A stretch of DNA of 64,000 nucleotides, taken from assembly GCF_022539505.1 (NCBI RefSeq), contig NC_061514.1:215535837-215599836 (forward strand), given 5' to 3'. Below, piece by piece: positions 31,843 to 43,178 of this stretch. The DNA is from Lolium rigidum (Eukaryota > Streptophyta > Magnoliopsida > Poales > Poaceae). The notes beneath the pieces were generated by a model. The model did not search any database, was not told where the DNA came from, and saw nothing but the letters and a program-made list of their open reading frames with translations. The first letter of the stretch is position 1, and every line of letters starts with the position of its first letter. Position numbers and translations under genes: made by a program.

Positions 31843-32699
31843 TGATGCGGCCTAAGGCCACGTCGGTTGCCCGATCTCACGAATTGACCGAGGGAAAGAC
31901 AGGGGAGAGGAAGAACACGAAGAACACGATGAACACACGCGAACGCACGCAACACAACCCGATACAATTCCGGTTTACTCCCGATAGCCCGAACCACTAT
32001 CACGATAGAATCCCTCAAGGAGAGACACGAGGTAGAATCCCCGAGAGAAAGACCGATATACGATCTATGGAGTCACACGTGTGAGAGACCGCGGTAGAAT
32101 CACAAGTGCGAAAGACAAATCATATAAGGAGTGCCTTGATACAACTCATAGATTTGTGTCTAAGAGAGGAGGGGTTTCCCTAATCCCGGAGGGATGGTGG
32201 AGGCATAAGCCAAGTTCTCACTCAAGTTATGTCTACCTAATGAAGGGGGAGGTGGGAGCCTATATATAGGGAGCCACTAAAGGAGGGGTAGTTTAGGCAT
32301 ACAAAGGGATAAAGGGTTCAGATTTGATGCTCTTTGCAGTGGGGCGTCAGGGCCAGCACAGGTAGGGCGATAGGGCCGGCGCAGGTAGGGCGGCAGTGCC
32401 GTTGTCCTCAGGCGTAGTGGCGGTGCGGCAGTGCCGGTCTTCCTGGCGCATCTCCTTATCCTCGACGTTCTCTTCCATGCTTCCGCGACCTCGGCCTTGA
32501 GTCCTCGAGCCTCCATGGTGTCGTCCACTTCCTCCGTACTTGGCGATGTGTTCCTATCATGGTCATATGATGGATGATGAAGTAGCATACCATTCATGAG
32601 AGACAATTGTAGGCACGCATAAAGGAGAAGATTCACCTTTGCGTGATGTGTCGGTGTTGACGCACATGATGCGGTGGAGACCGAAGGTCGCCCGTATCA
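31843..32699 (-). repeat. B 5' LTR
   Basis: 857 bp, tgatgcggcc...cccgtatca on the plus strand. It contains two CGGCAGTGCCG palindromes (32391-32401 and 32426-32436) and a TATA box at 32261-32268. Confidence 0.88.
32261..32268 (-). promoter_or_regulatory. TATA box of B 5' LTR
   Basis: tatatata on the minus strand, downstream of the palindrome pair in element orientation. Confidence 0.65.
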
Positions 32700-33151
32700 C
32701 GCACACGTTCTTTGCTTTGCCTATTGTGTGTGTAGGTAGAAGAATGCCAATGTCAACCTCGATTGAGCACGAGTTGAAAAAGAGAGCTCTCGAGAGCATA
32801 ATACAAGTGAGTTCAAGATCGAACCCGGCTCTAATACCTTTCCCATGCTTTGCATTGAACATGCCGAACAATTTCTCTTTCTTGTGGTTCTTTTGCAAGC
32901 ATGACGATGTGATTCTTACCGTTGGTGTTTCCTCAAAGAAGTTGACCAATTTCTCTTTCATTTGGTTTGTTAGCACACATGGTTGTGCAAATTTTTACTT
33001 GGTGAACTTTTTGGATGATATGTCTTGTGTTGCAACAAATATGAGGACCAATTTCTCTTTCCAATGGTTTGTCTGCACACATGTTGATGATATTTTGGAC
33101 ACTTTCCCGTATGTGTTTTGCCAAATTCTCCACTTGTTGCTTCAAGGATGT
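32700..33151 (+). pseudogene. C: fragment of a B-like ORF on the opposite strand
   Basis: The plus-strand frame is open through the whole piece. It begins THTFFALPIVCVG and contains RALESIIQVSSRSNPALIPF and three NFSF modules (NNFSFLWFFC, TNFSFIWFVS, TNFSFQWFVC). It is homologous to residues in the second half of the B ORF but has an extra repeat module between them. B abuts it on the left and D on the right, so it is the visible part of an element into which both were inserted. Confidence 0.75.
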
Positions 33152-33697
33152 TGACGTGGGCATTACCCTTCGGGTAACCGACATTGCCCTATCCTGTATT
33201 GACTAATTGGAGGCCCATGAAGACACCTAGAGGCAAGATGGGCCACACAGGCGGCGCACCGAGAGGAATCCTTGACGGGCAAGACAAGGAAGCAGCCGAA
33301 CAAGAAAAGATTATATCTAAAACTACTGTAAACCTAGTCGTACTCGGTTAGACCTCTTGAGACCTGGCCTCCTATATAAAGGCCAGGAGAGGGGCTGCCG
33401 AGGGACACAATAAATCTTAGCAACCTTAGCCACCAAAGGCTTAGAGCTAGGTCATCATAGTACTTAGCCATCTCGACGAGATCTTAGCCGAACTATTCGG
33501 CACCCCATTGTAACCCAATATCTTCATAATCAAGAACGAGACGAGGCGGGACGTAAGGGTTTTACCTCATCGAGGGCCCCGAACCTGGGTAAATCGCTCT
33601 TCCCGCTTGTCTTTAAACCGATGTCTCGTGTCAGCTTGCAGGATTCCGTCAACCCTAAGCCCCAATCGGAGGGCATTGCCGAGGAGTACCCTCGACA
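33152..33697 (+). repeat. D 5' LTR
   Basis: 546 bp, TGACGTGGGC...CCTCGACA. The TATA box (33373-33380) lies between the arms of an inverted repeat. Confidence 0.9.
33365..33389 (+). promoter_or_regulatory. TATA box enclosed by an inverted repeat, D LTR
   Basis: cctggcct and aggccagg form an 8-bp perfect inverted repeat around cctatataa. The second LTR has the same arrangement at 42326-42351. Confidence 0.75.
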
Positions 33698-33699
33698 AT

Positions 33700-33717
33700 T
33701 GGCGCCGTCTGTGGGAA
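33700..33717 (+). other. D primer-binding site
   Basis: TGGCGCCGTCTGTGGGAA two bases after the LTR, a primer sequence common in grass gypsy elements. Confidence 0.85.
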
Positions 33718-33755
33718 CCCTGTCGGCACAAGATCGGACATCGGCAGAGCCCGTC

Positions 33756-36700
33756 ATGTCATCGGCGACTTCGTCAGCACCGTCATCACCAAAATCGGGG
33801 AGCCCGATTCGCTTCGGCTCCGATGAATACACCCCGCACAGCGATTCGTCTCGCTCGACCTTCTCCGATCTGCAAGGCAACATGGAGATGACCTTCGGGA
33901 GCATCCACTACAACGTCAACTCAAAAGGAATCCTTCGGCTGCTGGAGTCGGCCATCTCCGGATCAACGAGTCCAGGCGCGTCATCATCACTCGACCTTTC
34001 GGCTGGTCTAATCGGCTCGACGAGTTCGCTCGCGCCCTCGACTCCCCGTTCGACGTCGTCCATGTCGGTTGGATCTAACAATCCCGCATCTTCGGAATTA
34101 ACCTCGTACTACTGCTTGAACTGCGACAGCAGGCACGGGCTGGGATCGAGCGACACACCGTTCATCTGCAATGCCCAGTACTCATCGGGAGAGGACATCG
34201 TCGACGAGCATCGTTCGAGGTGTCACCCGAGGAGCGGCGCACCATCAAGTTTACGTTGCTAACGGGGGAGACGGAGATCGCACCCCCGTTCCGAGCGGGC
34301 GAGCTAGTTTTGAGAACAGCACCAGCAACAACAACAGCGACCACACCATCGCAGAGGAGGAGTGGGCAGCAGCCAAAGCAGCCGTGCTTAACAACACATC
34401 GCTCCCGGCAGGAACCACGGTTGGCACCCTCAATGCTTACCGCTCTATTTTGGAGAAAAACCGGGAACGATTATTCAAGGAACAAACAACCCTCGAGAGA
34501 CGCCTATCTGCGGCAGACCGATCCAGCGAACGACGAAGAGGCTCGCAAGAAAGCGCCTCTCGAAGTACTCAAGGGGCGAGGCAAGCATCGATCAAGACTA
34601 TCCAGAGCTATCGGAAGACGATGCTAGAGAAATAACATCGAACCTGACCAAGTCCTTTATGACCTCGGACACCGCGGGCATGCCACGGCCAAAAACCGTC
34701 GCAGGAGCAACCGCCAACCTCGCTGCATACCTCATCAATCAGCGCCCTGAAGGTTCTATGGCTCAAGCTCACCGAGGTGCCCTAGAAAGTCTCGCAATAT
34801 TGGGAGATAATCTAGTTCCGCGGAAGGAAAAAGCCACGTTGCATGCTAGTGGCTCAAAGCATCATGCGAGAGACGCTCGGGACGAAATCACTCAGAGCAG
34901 GATCGACAAAGCAAGGCGACGACGTGCCGCCAGGGAGGAGTATAACAGTGATTCTTCGGATGAGAGTCAGGAGAACGACGGAGAGCTCAGGGGAGCTGAT
35001 TGTTTAAGCTACAAAATCCGTGAGGCCATGCCACCCGGGAAGTTCAAACCCACCCCTACCGACGCTGCCAAATACGATGGGCAGCGAGAGCCAAGGTCCT
35101 GGATAGACGACTATCCGCAGACCGTGATTCCGCATAACGGGAACCGGATAGCAGCAATGCGGTGCTTGCAGCTCTACCTAAAGGATTCGAGCGCGAGCAC
35201 TGGTTAAGGGGTCTGCCGAAGGGTTCCATCAAATCATGGGACGACCTAGTAGATGCTTTCGTTGCCATTTCCAAGCAACGTACAAAAGGCCCGTCGGGAT
35301 CGAAGAGTTACGGCATTGCCAGCAAAAGCGGAAAGAATCAATGCGCGTATACATCGGGAGATTTACCAAACTCCTAAACGCTGCCGAAGATGTATCTGTC
35401 GACAGAGCAATCGATGCCTTCAGTGATGGCATCCGACGTGAAAGCTACATAGAAGAACTCGGACGCAAAAAGCCAAAAACCATAACCAAGTTAATGGAAA
35501 TCGCCAACAGCTGGGCTGATGGCGAGGACAACGTGCGAAAGCCGCGACAGCGCAGTGACGACGAGGACGACGACCAGCCGAAACACGATTCGGGTGGTCG
35601 AAGGGATCGTCACAAGAGAAGGACGACAACAACCTGGTGGCTGCAGGATACTCCGAACGGCAGGACGACCGATATGACGATAGAAGAGACGATCGACAGG
35701 ACGGCAATCGGAACAACTCTGGGAACCGTGGCAATTATAAACCGCGGCAGCGAGAGGACTCCCGAACTGCCCTACGCCGAGTAGATCAACGCTCCCTGTT
35801 ACTTGCACTCGTATACCGATTCTAAGGACGGCAAAACAAAGTCAAGCCATTTGCTCGGGGACCGTCGGCAGTTCATTGACATGCACAAACTCATCCAGCA
35901 GGGAGGACAGCAACCGCTACCACCACCACCACCTCCTCCACCACAGCATCAGGTCCAACAGGCTCAACCTCACCAACCCAACGAGGCATTCCCACCACCA
36001 CGTGGGCAGATGAGTATGATCCACAGGACAGGAGTTTCAAGAAGAGAAATGAAGAAGCTCACTCGAGGAATCAACCTGGCAGAAAGCATCATGGCGAACA
36101 TTCCTGAATATATCGAGTGGTCGTCTTAGAATATTACATTCAGCCGAAGCGAGATCACCCGATGACCATACCGAAACCAGGACACACGGCCTTAGTAGTC
36201 GAGGCGCAGGTCGGGGGATTCAAGATGAGCAAAGTCTTCATGGATGGTGGAAGCGGATTAAACTTGATATTTCTCGACACGATCAAGAGTATGGGGATCA
36301 CGATGAGAATGCTAGAAGAATCGGACACCCGCTTTCATGGGATTCTCCCTACTTCACCGAGCGTACTCTCTTGGCAAAGTTTACTCGAACGTTGTCTTTG
36401 GCAAATCCGACAACTTCGGGAAGGAAAAGATCGAGTTTGAAGTCATGAACTCGGAGTCGCGAGTATCACGCTACACTCGGGAGGCCATCTTATGCCAAGT
36501 TCATGGATGTACAGCACTACGCATACCTCAAGCTGAAAATGCCTGGGAGCAACGGGACTAACATTACAGTCTATGGAAGTTTCTCACGCTCGGACAATTG
36601 TGATCGAGACTTTCAGAGGATTGCTGCAAAGTTTGGACTGCGGCAGGAACTTACTGACCTTCCTTCAAAGGCATCATCACGCGATACCAAGGAAGAGGAA

Positions 36701-36940
36701 GAACGCGTCAGAGGAGCAAAGAAGAAGCCAGCCGACCTTGCCCTTGAAGCTTCGGCAGCACAAACTTCTGCAGATAAAGCTTCGGCAGCAAAAGCTTCAG
36801 CAGCTGATGGCACAGAAGACTTAGGAGATGGAAAGACACTAGCAACCATCGTTCAGGCTCCTGGCGAAATCAACAATGCTTCGGCAACCACTGATAGGGT
36901 GAACAAGCCAGAAGATGAGAAGAACCCCTTCATTGCCTAA
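33756..36940 (+). pseudogene. D gag-protease (several frameshifts)
   Basis: Reading begins near ATG 33756 (MSSATSSAP) and moves through frames at 33756-34262, 34171-34635, 34659-35207, 35162-35784 and 35803-36129. The gag core is at 35070-35500 (REPRSWIDDY, LRGLPKGSIKSWDDLVDAFV, VYIGRFTKLLNAAEDV), followed by an Asp/Arg-rich tail. A proline run lies near 35925-35945. The aspartic protease has VFMDGGSGLNLIF (catalytic D; about 36236-36273) and continues through MPGSNGTNI to an Ala/Ser-rich tail with repeated KASAA units (stop 36940). No RT follows. The call rests on motif order; the exact frameshift points are approximate. Confidence 0.75.
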
Positions 36941-37609
36941 GAAATTTACTAGCGTTTAGTTTTCCCCTTTACTTTTAACAGGGCCCCTCGTTTTTGCGCT
37001 TTAGCCTCGTGTTTACTTTATTAATGAGAATTTAATCCCTTGATAAGCATTGCAGTGATTCGGAGCATCTAAACCGCACCATCGTAAACCTTGCCTACGC
37101 CCTTTGGTGAGCAATGGTGTAACGTAATATGCGGCAAACAATCGTGCTCGAAAAAGCCTCTACGAGTGCTAAAAGGATGCAAAATAAATAAGGACACCAA
37201 CCTTTCTCTTTGCTATAGATGCCTCTACGAGCGCCGAAAATAGCGAGAGTTTGGAAATACACATAAACACAACCCACGTTCGATATTTTACTTATGGAAA
37301 TATCAAAGAACAACGGGCTCATCGACAGACTCACTGCACCCGAAATATTCGGGAGTGACTGTCGAAGCATACATCGGTTGAAAGCAAAGTTGCGCATACA
37401 ACGGGTTTAGCAAAACCCGCAACACGAGCTGATCACTCAAAAGATTTGCTGACCAACGAATACATATACGTCCAAACTTGCTAACGGCATCAACACGGTA
37501 AAAATACATATACATGTGTCTACCGAACAAAAGGGTTTAATTACAAAATCCAAACGCTTGGATGAAGTAGCCAAAATACTTATTTACATAACAAACTTAA
37601 CCCCTGGAT
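36941..37609. other. D spacer between gag-protease and antisense gene
   Basis: A/T-rich, non-coding in all frames as far as I can tell. It would hold the 3' ends of both convergent transcripts. Confidence 0.5.
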
Positions 37610-40600
37610 TCACCTTTGTGGAGTTTCTCTTTCCTCAGGTACCTTCGAGTCTTCCTCAAGCTTGTCAACAATTATGTTGGCGGGTAACAGAACCTTCGGG
37701 TACAATGTCTCCAAATCACCAGTTGCGTTGGCGATAGATAGCAAGTTCGCTGAGGGATAACGAGCAAGAACAAGGGCAAGTGTAAACCTGGCCCCTGCAA
37801 AGACCTGAGCTCGCACCAAGTTTCGAATCTTTTTGGTATTTCCAAACTCCGACATCAAAGTCAGTAACGTTGGAGGGACCGCGTTTAAAGGGAACATAGT
37901 TCTCCAAATTACCCTCAGGGCTTTGTAGCACATGTCAAAGAAATGGTGGACCTGTTGGACCCGATCCTGAAATTGTGCGACAGCCGAAGCATTCGAGTGC
38001 TCTCGCCAGAAAATTTCTTCGGCTGACGACAGCTGGGTCAACGCGTGTACACGCTCGTGAATCCGCTTGTTCTCTTCCGCACGGTTCAAAGCTATGACTG
38101 GCAAAGAAATCAAGGGAAGATCAGCAATGCGTCTTCAACAAAAGAGTAATCGAAGACCAGGGAACTTACAATTTAAACTTTCGGTGGCCTTATGCAGTTC
38201 ACTAAGAGCGTAGCGCTCTATGTCACCTGCAATCTGCCCCTTTTATTGATAATGGCAGCCAAGGCGTAGGTGCTGCGCAGGTCCTTTTCCAACCGTGTGA
38301 TCCGATCCTTCATACGTTGCACCCGATCATCTTCGGAAAGAGCACCCGAGGAATCATCAACAAATGGGGGCACCGGGAACACCCGCAAGAAAAGACATCA
38401 AAAAGCATGACGGATCGATTCGCTTCAACGTCCGAAGGTACTCCCATCGGGAGAATACAAGCAGAAGTATTATAACGAAGAGTGTGCTAGCAACATTGCT
38501 AGCACAAAGTTTATTACAACCAGAGGTTATCCAAGCGAGACAGTGTTTCACATCCAATCAAAAGAAAAGTTTGCTACAAAGATCGGAGGGCTAGGGTCCG
38601 AGTCGATAAACTAGGGCCTGCCGATGTCTTCCTTGATGAAACCAACTCGAGGAGCTGGCGTGCACATCTAACGGCTGACGCCTTGAAGGTGCTTAAATCA
38701 ACAAACCGCCCATCCTCCTCCTTCGGCAGCTCCTTGGACATTTCTTCAATATAAGCCTTAAAGCCGTGACCCATCATAAGTTGGAAGGCAAGGACGGCAC
38801 CATAGGTACGTGAAGTACATTTGAATACCTCGATAACCTCCTTGGTGTCAACCGCGAAGGCGTCGATCAATTGCCCCAGAGTTTTATCTTGACTGATCTT
38901 GGGGAAGATCATCGAGTGTATCCACGCCATGGCACCCTTTCCCTTCTCAAGAAGCTCCCGCGTGAGCTGATGGGAGGCGAGAGTCATCGATAGGCCGTTG
39001 GCTGGAGAGTTGTTTGGAATTTTGTCCAAGGCGTCGGCAGAAATGTTGGCGGCTTCTGCACGAGTAAAATGAGAAAGATCATTGATAAAAGGCCGAACCC
39101 ATAAATGCGATACTCGACAGAAGAGTACAAAGGAGATTACCAAGTAAAGCCAAGGAAGACTAACGAAGGAGTTCATCCTTTTCAGCGGCCCGAGCTTAGG
39201 CAACCAGCCTGGTCGCCTCTTCCTCCCTTAACTTCTCCTTTAGCTTGCCCAGCTCCTCCTTTAGGGAGTCGACTTCTTGGCGGGCCTCGGCAGCTATCTT
39301 GACCGCACCATCCAACTTCGAGGAGGAAGATTTAACCTCCTTCTGCAGCCGAACCTTCTCCGCCTCCAGAAAAGTGAATTGGGAAGCGAAGGCCTCCAAA
39401 GAGGAGATAACTCCTCGCAGGTCCTAAAGAAAAAAGAAGGGGATATTCAATGAAAAATCATTAAGCAAGATACACACCATAAAGGTTCGTGTTGCGATCG
39501 GCAGGGACTTACAGAAGGTGGAGTCCTGGTGGCGGCGGTTGAAGGAGCATCTTTCCCTTTAGAAAGGGAGGAAGCTATTGATACATGAGCCACGGGGGCT
39601 GCTTTAGGAACCGACGCTTCAGAAGCAGCGACGTCCGGCGGAGCAGCTCCGGATTTGGCCTTCTTAGCCGGAGGCTCGACAAAATCTTCGTCACTGTGAA
39701 GGAAAATGATTGACAAAAAGTTATGAAAGGAATGCAAGAAGTAAAAGGACAAAATGCGGCTTCAGGGAAGAAGATACTTACATGTCGAAGAGGTCGTCTT
39801 CATCGGCAAAGCCGCCAGTCGATCTCTTCGCGGGTGAAGCCCTGGCCTCCTCCACATCTGCATCAATAAAGGCATCATGATCAGCGTCATCATCGCGCAC
39901 TGATCCCTCTGTGTTTGCAAGCATCATCAGCTGAGGAAGGAAGGTTGGCATGGGCAGCTTCCGAATCTATCGGGTCATCATATTCATCTTCTGGGTCTAC
40001 ATGTTCGGCAGTACGAAAATCAACAGGGACTGAGGAGCCTCTTCCTTCAGAATTGTCATTTGGTGAATCTTGTAAGTTTCCAGAAACTATGGGAACCTGC
40101 CGAAAAAAGGAGCAAATAAGAACAATGAAAAATATGATGACTAAGCGAAAGCAGCATAATAAGAATATGAGAAAGAGAATTACCTCTGATGGTGGATGGT
40201 TGGCGTCGAGGGGAGTATAGGAAGATATCAATGGGATTGAGTCCTCCTGATTGAAGAGAGTAAGACGACGGACTTCATCAAGAAGCTCCTTTTCCGACAG
40301 TTCAGCGACATTGATCCTGGTTTCATCTTTAGGGCCCATATACAACCACATTGGATGAACTCTCGCCATGACTGGCTGGACCCGACGCTTCAGGAACACC
40401 GCTGCTACCTCAGTGCCAATCATGGTTTGTCCATCGGCTTCCTTGATCCGAAGGAATTTGGCGAATAATTCGTCGTCGACTGCCCTTTCGTCGGGAGAAA
40501 GAATGTTCTTCCAGGAATCTTTCGGCTTAGCTTCAAGGACGTCGGCAAAGCAAGGGAGCTGGGACTCGGTTGTCACAAAATCTTTGACATAAAACCATTT

Positions 40601-41208
40601 CAGTCTCCATCCTTGCACAGATTCTCTCATCGGGAAACTGAAATAGTTAACCTCCGAGCGAGCCATGAACCCCACGCCTCCAATGACGAAGGATCCATTG
40701 CTACTGCTGTACCTCTTAACATAGAAGATTTTCTTCCACAATCCGAAATGAGGCTCAACGCCCAAAAATGCCTAACAGAGGGTGATAAACACAAGCAACA
40801 TGAAGGATCGAGTTGGGAGTAAGTTGCCACAGCTTGGATTTCATAAGACCGTAGAAGGCGAAGAAGGAACTCATGTGCAGGAAGCGAAAAACCCCGGTGT
40901 AGGAATGATAAGAACACCACGGTAAAACTAGCAGGGGGATTCTGCCGAGAAATCGCACCTGGAAGTATCACGTTCCCCTCGTCGGGGGAGACTAATCCAA
41001 GGCTTCGAGCCCTCTTCTCATCACGTTTCGTGATGGAGGACGCCAGCCAATCTCCTGGCTTGGCTATTGAGCCTGGCGGTGCCGGCGGTGCCGGAGCTGT
41101 GGGAGGAGCATATGAAGAACTCTTCTTTGGAAGAGTGGAGGAAGATTTGGCGGCGGCACCACCGGTCGAAGAGCTGTCGGCGGCAGTAACGCTCTTCTTC
41201 TTCACCAT
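37610..41208 (-). pseudogene. D antisense gene, 'putative gypsy type transposon' (Transposase_28-like) family
   Basis: Begins MVKKKSVTAAD at 41208. The conserved domain follows in pieces: VVFLSFLHRGFSLPAHEFL, LTPNSILHVACVYHPLLGI in another frame, then VEPHFGLWKKIFYV and LKWFYVKDF. Three introns with GT-AG ends are legible: 40097-40183, 39694-39781 and 39424-39512 (87, 88 and 89 nt). Later exons encode a Lys/Glu-rich coiled coil (39399-39210), an Ala/Leu-rich part (39203-38574) and a C-terminal helical part (38113-37610: VRAQVFAGARFTLALVLARYP). Such genes sit antisense in grass TAT-type elements; their function is unknown despite the family name. Frameshifts near 40760-40960 and stops such as that at 39196 make it a likely pseudogene. 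Confidence 0.7.
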
Positions 41209-41221
41209 TGTCCAGATCTAG

Positions 41222-42100
41222 GGAAGATTGGAGAAGCGGTAGTGGCGGCGCAACAGTTACAGAAGGAAGAAGAAGAAAGGCAAAGGCAGATGTGGGAAAA
41301 GATTAGGGATTTCTCGCCCTTTGGAGATCTTAAGAGGAGAAGAGCTGCGTGGGCACGTGTCGTTGATGCTAATCTATCAAGCGGACCTTTTTCCGATTGA
41401 TGGTTGCGGGAATCGAGGAGACACCTTGGTAACTGTGCGCAGAGGGTGGAAATTGCTTGAAAATAGGACCAGACAGAGAGAGAGTGGGCCCAGCGGGTCA
41501 CGACTTGTCAGCCAAAATCAAGACATCGATAAAACGTCATCAATGACGTCATAAAGAATGCCTGAAGCATTCGAAGGAATAAAAAACTATCGGATGATGA
41601 ACTTGAGTCTATGCACAGATTGCGAAGAAAAAGATGATTGTTTAGCTCGAGTCTGCGCCCAGTTGCAAGCACCCGTGCCCAGACTCGGGGGCTACTCCCA
41701 TCGGGAGAGCTGGATGCGCACCCGACAACATTTTTCTAGATCCAGGATCATGCTCGGGGACTTGATTCTCGTGTAGAATAACGTTGTTTTGCCATCGGTA
41801 GTTAACCAACAAAAGTTGGGCACGTTACTCATTATCCCTTGCAAGTGGAAAATATATCGGATGACCTATGAAGACTTGCGTGAAAACTTCGGCAGAGAAG
41901 AATGTTTGAGTGGTACAACTTGAGTCTACGCACGGATTGCAAGCATCCGTACCTAGACTCGGGGGCTACTCCCATCGGGAGTGCTGACGCACACCCGACA
42001 AAAACGACGATGCTGATTCAAGATGAACAAGGAAAATCAAGGAGAAGAACATCAACAGAAGGCATGCTTCAGTCTCTACCCGAACAATGTTCGGCTAGAT
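41222..42100 (+). other. D region upstream of the antisense gene (its likely promoter) and 3' internal sequence
   Basis: No coding region. Two imperfect repeats of about 250 bp carry 'agactcgggggctactcccatcggga' -like text (near 41683-41708 and 41957-41982); each contains a copy of the PPT-like cgggggctac found before the LTR at 42104-42113. Confidence 0.6.
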
Positions 42101-42113
42101 ACTCGGGGGCTAC
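42101..42113 (+). other. D polypurine tract
   Basis: actcgggggctac adjoins the 3' LTR start TGACGTGGGC. It is purine-rich but interrupted by pyrimidines, as in other TAT-type elements. Confidence 0.65.
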
Positions 42114-42497
42114 TGACGTGGGCATTACCCTTCGGGTAACCGACATTGCCCTATCCTGTATTGACTAATTGGAGGCCCATGAAGACACCTAGAGGCAAGA
42201 TGGGCCACCCGGGCGGCGCACCGAGAGAATCCTTGACGGGCAAGACAAGGAAGCAGCCGAACAAGGAAAGATTAGATCTAAAACTACCGTAAACCTAGTC
42301 GTACTCGGTTAGACCTCTTGAGACCCTGGCCTCCTATATAAAGGCCAGGAGAGGGGCTGCGGAGGGACACAATAAATCTTAGCAACCTTAGCCACCAAAG
42401 GCTTAGAGCTAGGTCACCATAGCACTTAGCCATCTCGACGAGATCTTAGCCGAACTATTCGGCACCCCATTGTAACCCAATATCTTCATAATCAAGA
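42114..42497 (+). repeat. D 3' LTR (cut by the gap)
   Basis: 384 bp matching 33152-33534 with a few substitutions and single-base indels; the sequence stops at the N run. Confidence 0.9.
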
Positions 42498-42597
42498 NNN
42501 NNNNNNNNNNNNNNNNNNNNNNNNNNNNNNNNNNNNNNNNNNNNNNNNNNNNNNNNNNNNNNNNNNNNNNNNNNNNNNNNNNNNNNNNNNNNNNNNN
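42498..42597. other. Assembly gap (100 N)
   Basis: Exactly 100 N between the D 3' LTR and the tail of the E 5' LTR; true size and adjacency are unknown. Confidence 0.95.
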
Positions 42598-42850
42598 CGG
42601 TGAGATTGACAACCTCAGCATTGTACGTTGGGGCAAAGTTACGTGATTGTGTTGTGCGGGTTCCACGTTGGCGCCGGAATCCACAGTGTTGCGCCGCACT
42701 ACACTCCGCCGCACATCAACCTTCAACGTGCTTCTTGGCTCCTCTGGTTCGATAAACCTTGGTTTCTTTACGAGGGAAAACTTGCTCTTGTACGCATCAC
42801 ACCTTCCTCTTGGGGTTCCCACGAGAGCGTGTCAGTCTCGCAGCGCATCA
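42598..42850 (+). repeat. E 5' LTR tail
   Basis: Matches the last 250 bp of the 3' LTR (from 49263) and ends gcatca. A degraded primer site (gcgcggcccgttc...gcaggtga) follows at about 42863-42884. Confidence 0.85.
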
Positions 42851-43178
42851 AGCATTTTTTAAAGCGCGGCCCGTTCTTAGCAGGTGAATCAAGACACGTG
42901 CAAGGGAGTCTCCACGTCCAATCTCTTTACTTTGTTTTTGTCTTGCTTTACTTTTATTTACTGCTTTGTTTGCTTGCTTATATCAAAACACAAAAAAATT
43001 AGTTGCTAGACTTTACTTCTATTCTACTGTCTTGTTCTCCATATTAAAAACACAAAAAAATTAGTTACTTGCATTTACTTTATTTAGTTTTGCTTTATTT
43101 ACTACTTGCTAAAATGGAGTGCTTGTTGAGAATACTAAGTTGTAGTGACTTCACTAGCACAAATAATAATGATTTCCT

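Larger units (their letters stand above)
27432..32699 (-). mobile_element. B: non-autonomous CRM-related LTR retrotransposon
   Basis: Minus-strand element with a complete 5' LTR (31843-32699), tRNA-Met type primer site, leader, one interrupted ORF of the G/C family, PPT and a partial 3' LTR. No RT, RNase H or integrase is present. The 3' LTR lacks the first 454 bp of its partner (31843-32296) and joins the A1 LTR at 27431/27432, so no left target duplication exists. The right flank is a related ORF fragment in opposite orientation (C). Confidence 0.85.
33152..42497 (+). mobile_element. D: TAT-lineage-like gypsy element with an antisense gene
   Basis: LTRs of the TGACGTGGGC type, primer site TGGCGCCGTCTGTGGGAA, a gag-protease region, a large antisense intron-containing gene, PPT and a second LTR cut by the gap. 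No RT, RNase H or integrase is found between protease and PPT, so it is non-autonomous. Grass elements of the Grande/Retand kind carry antisense genes in this position (established knowledge); placing D there is inferred from layout. The right target duplication lies in the gap. Confidence 0.85.

Noticed and set aside
30860..31845. Long plus-strand frames in the B leader
   Set aside because: They are GC-rich frames antisense to the element, without recognisable domains, and they overlap each other in several frames.
37610..41208. Ordinary host gene on the minus strand
   Set aside because: It lies wholly between the D protease and the D 3' LTR, and its domain pattern is that of element-borne antisense genes.
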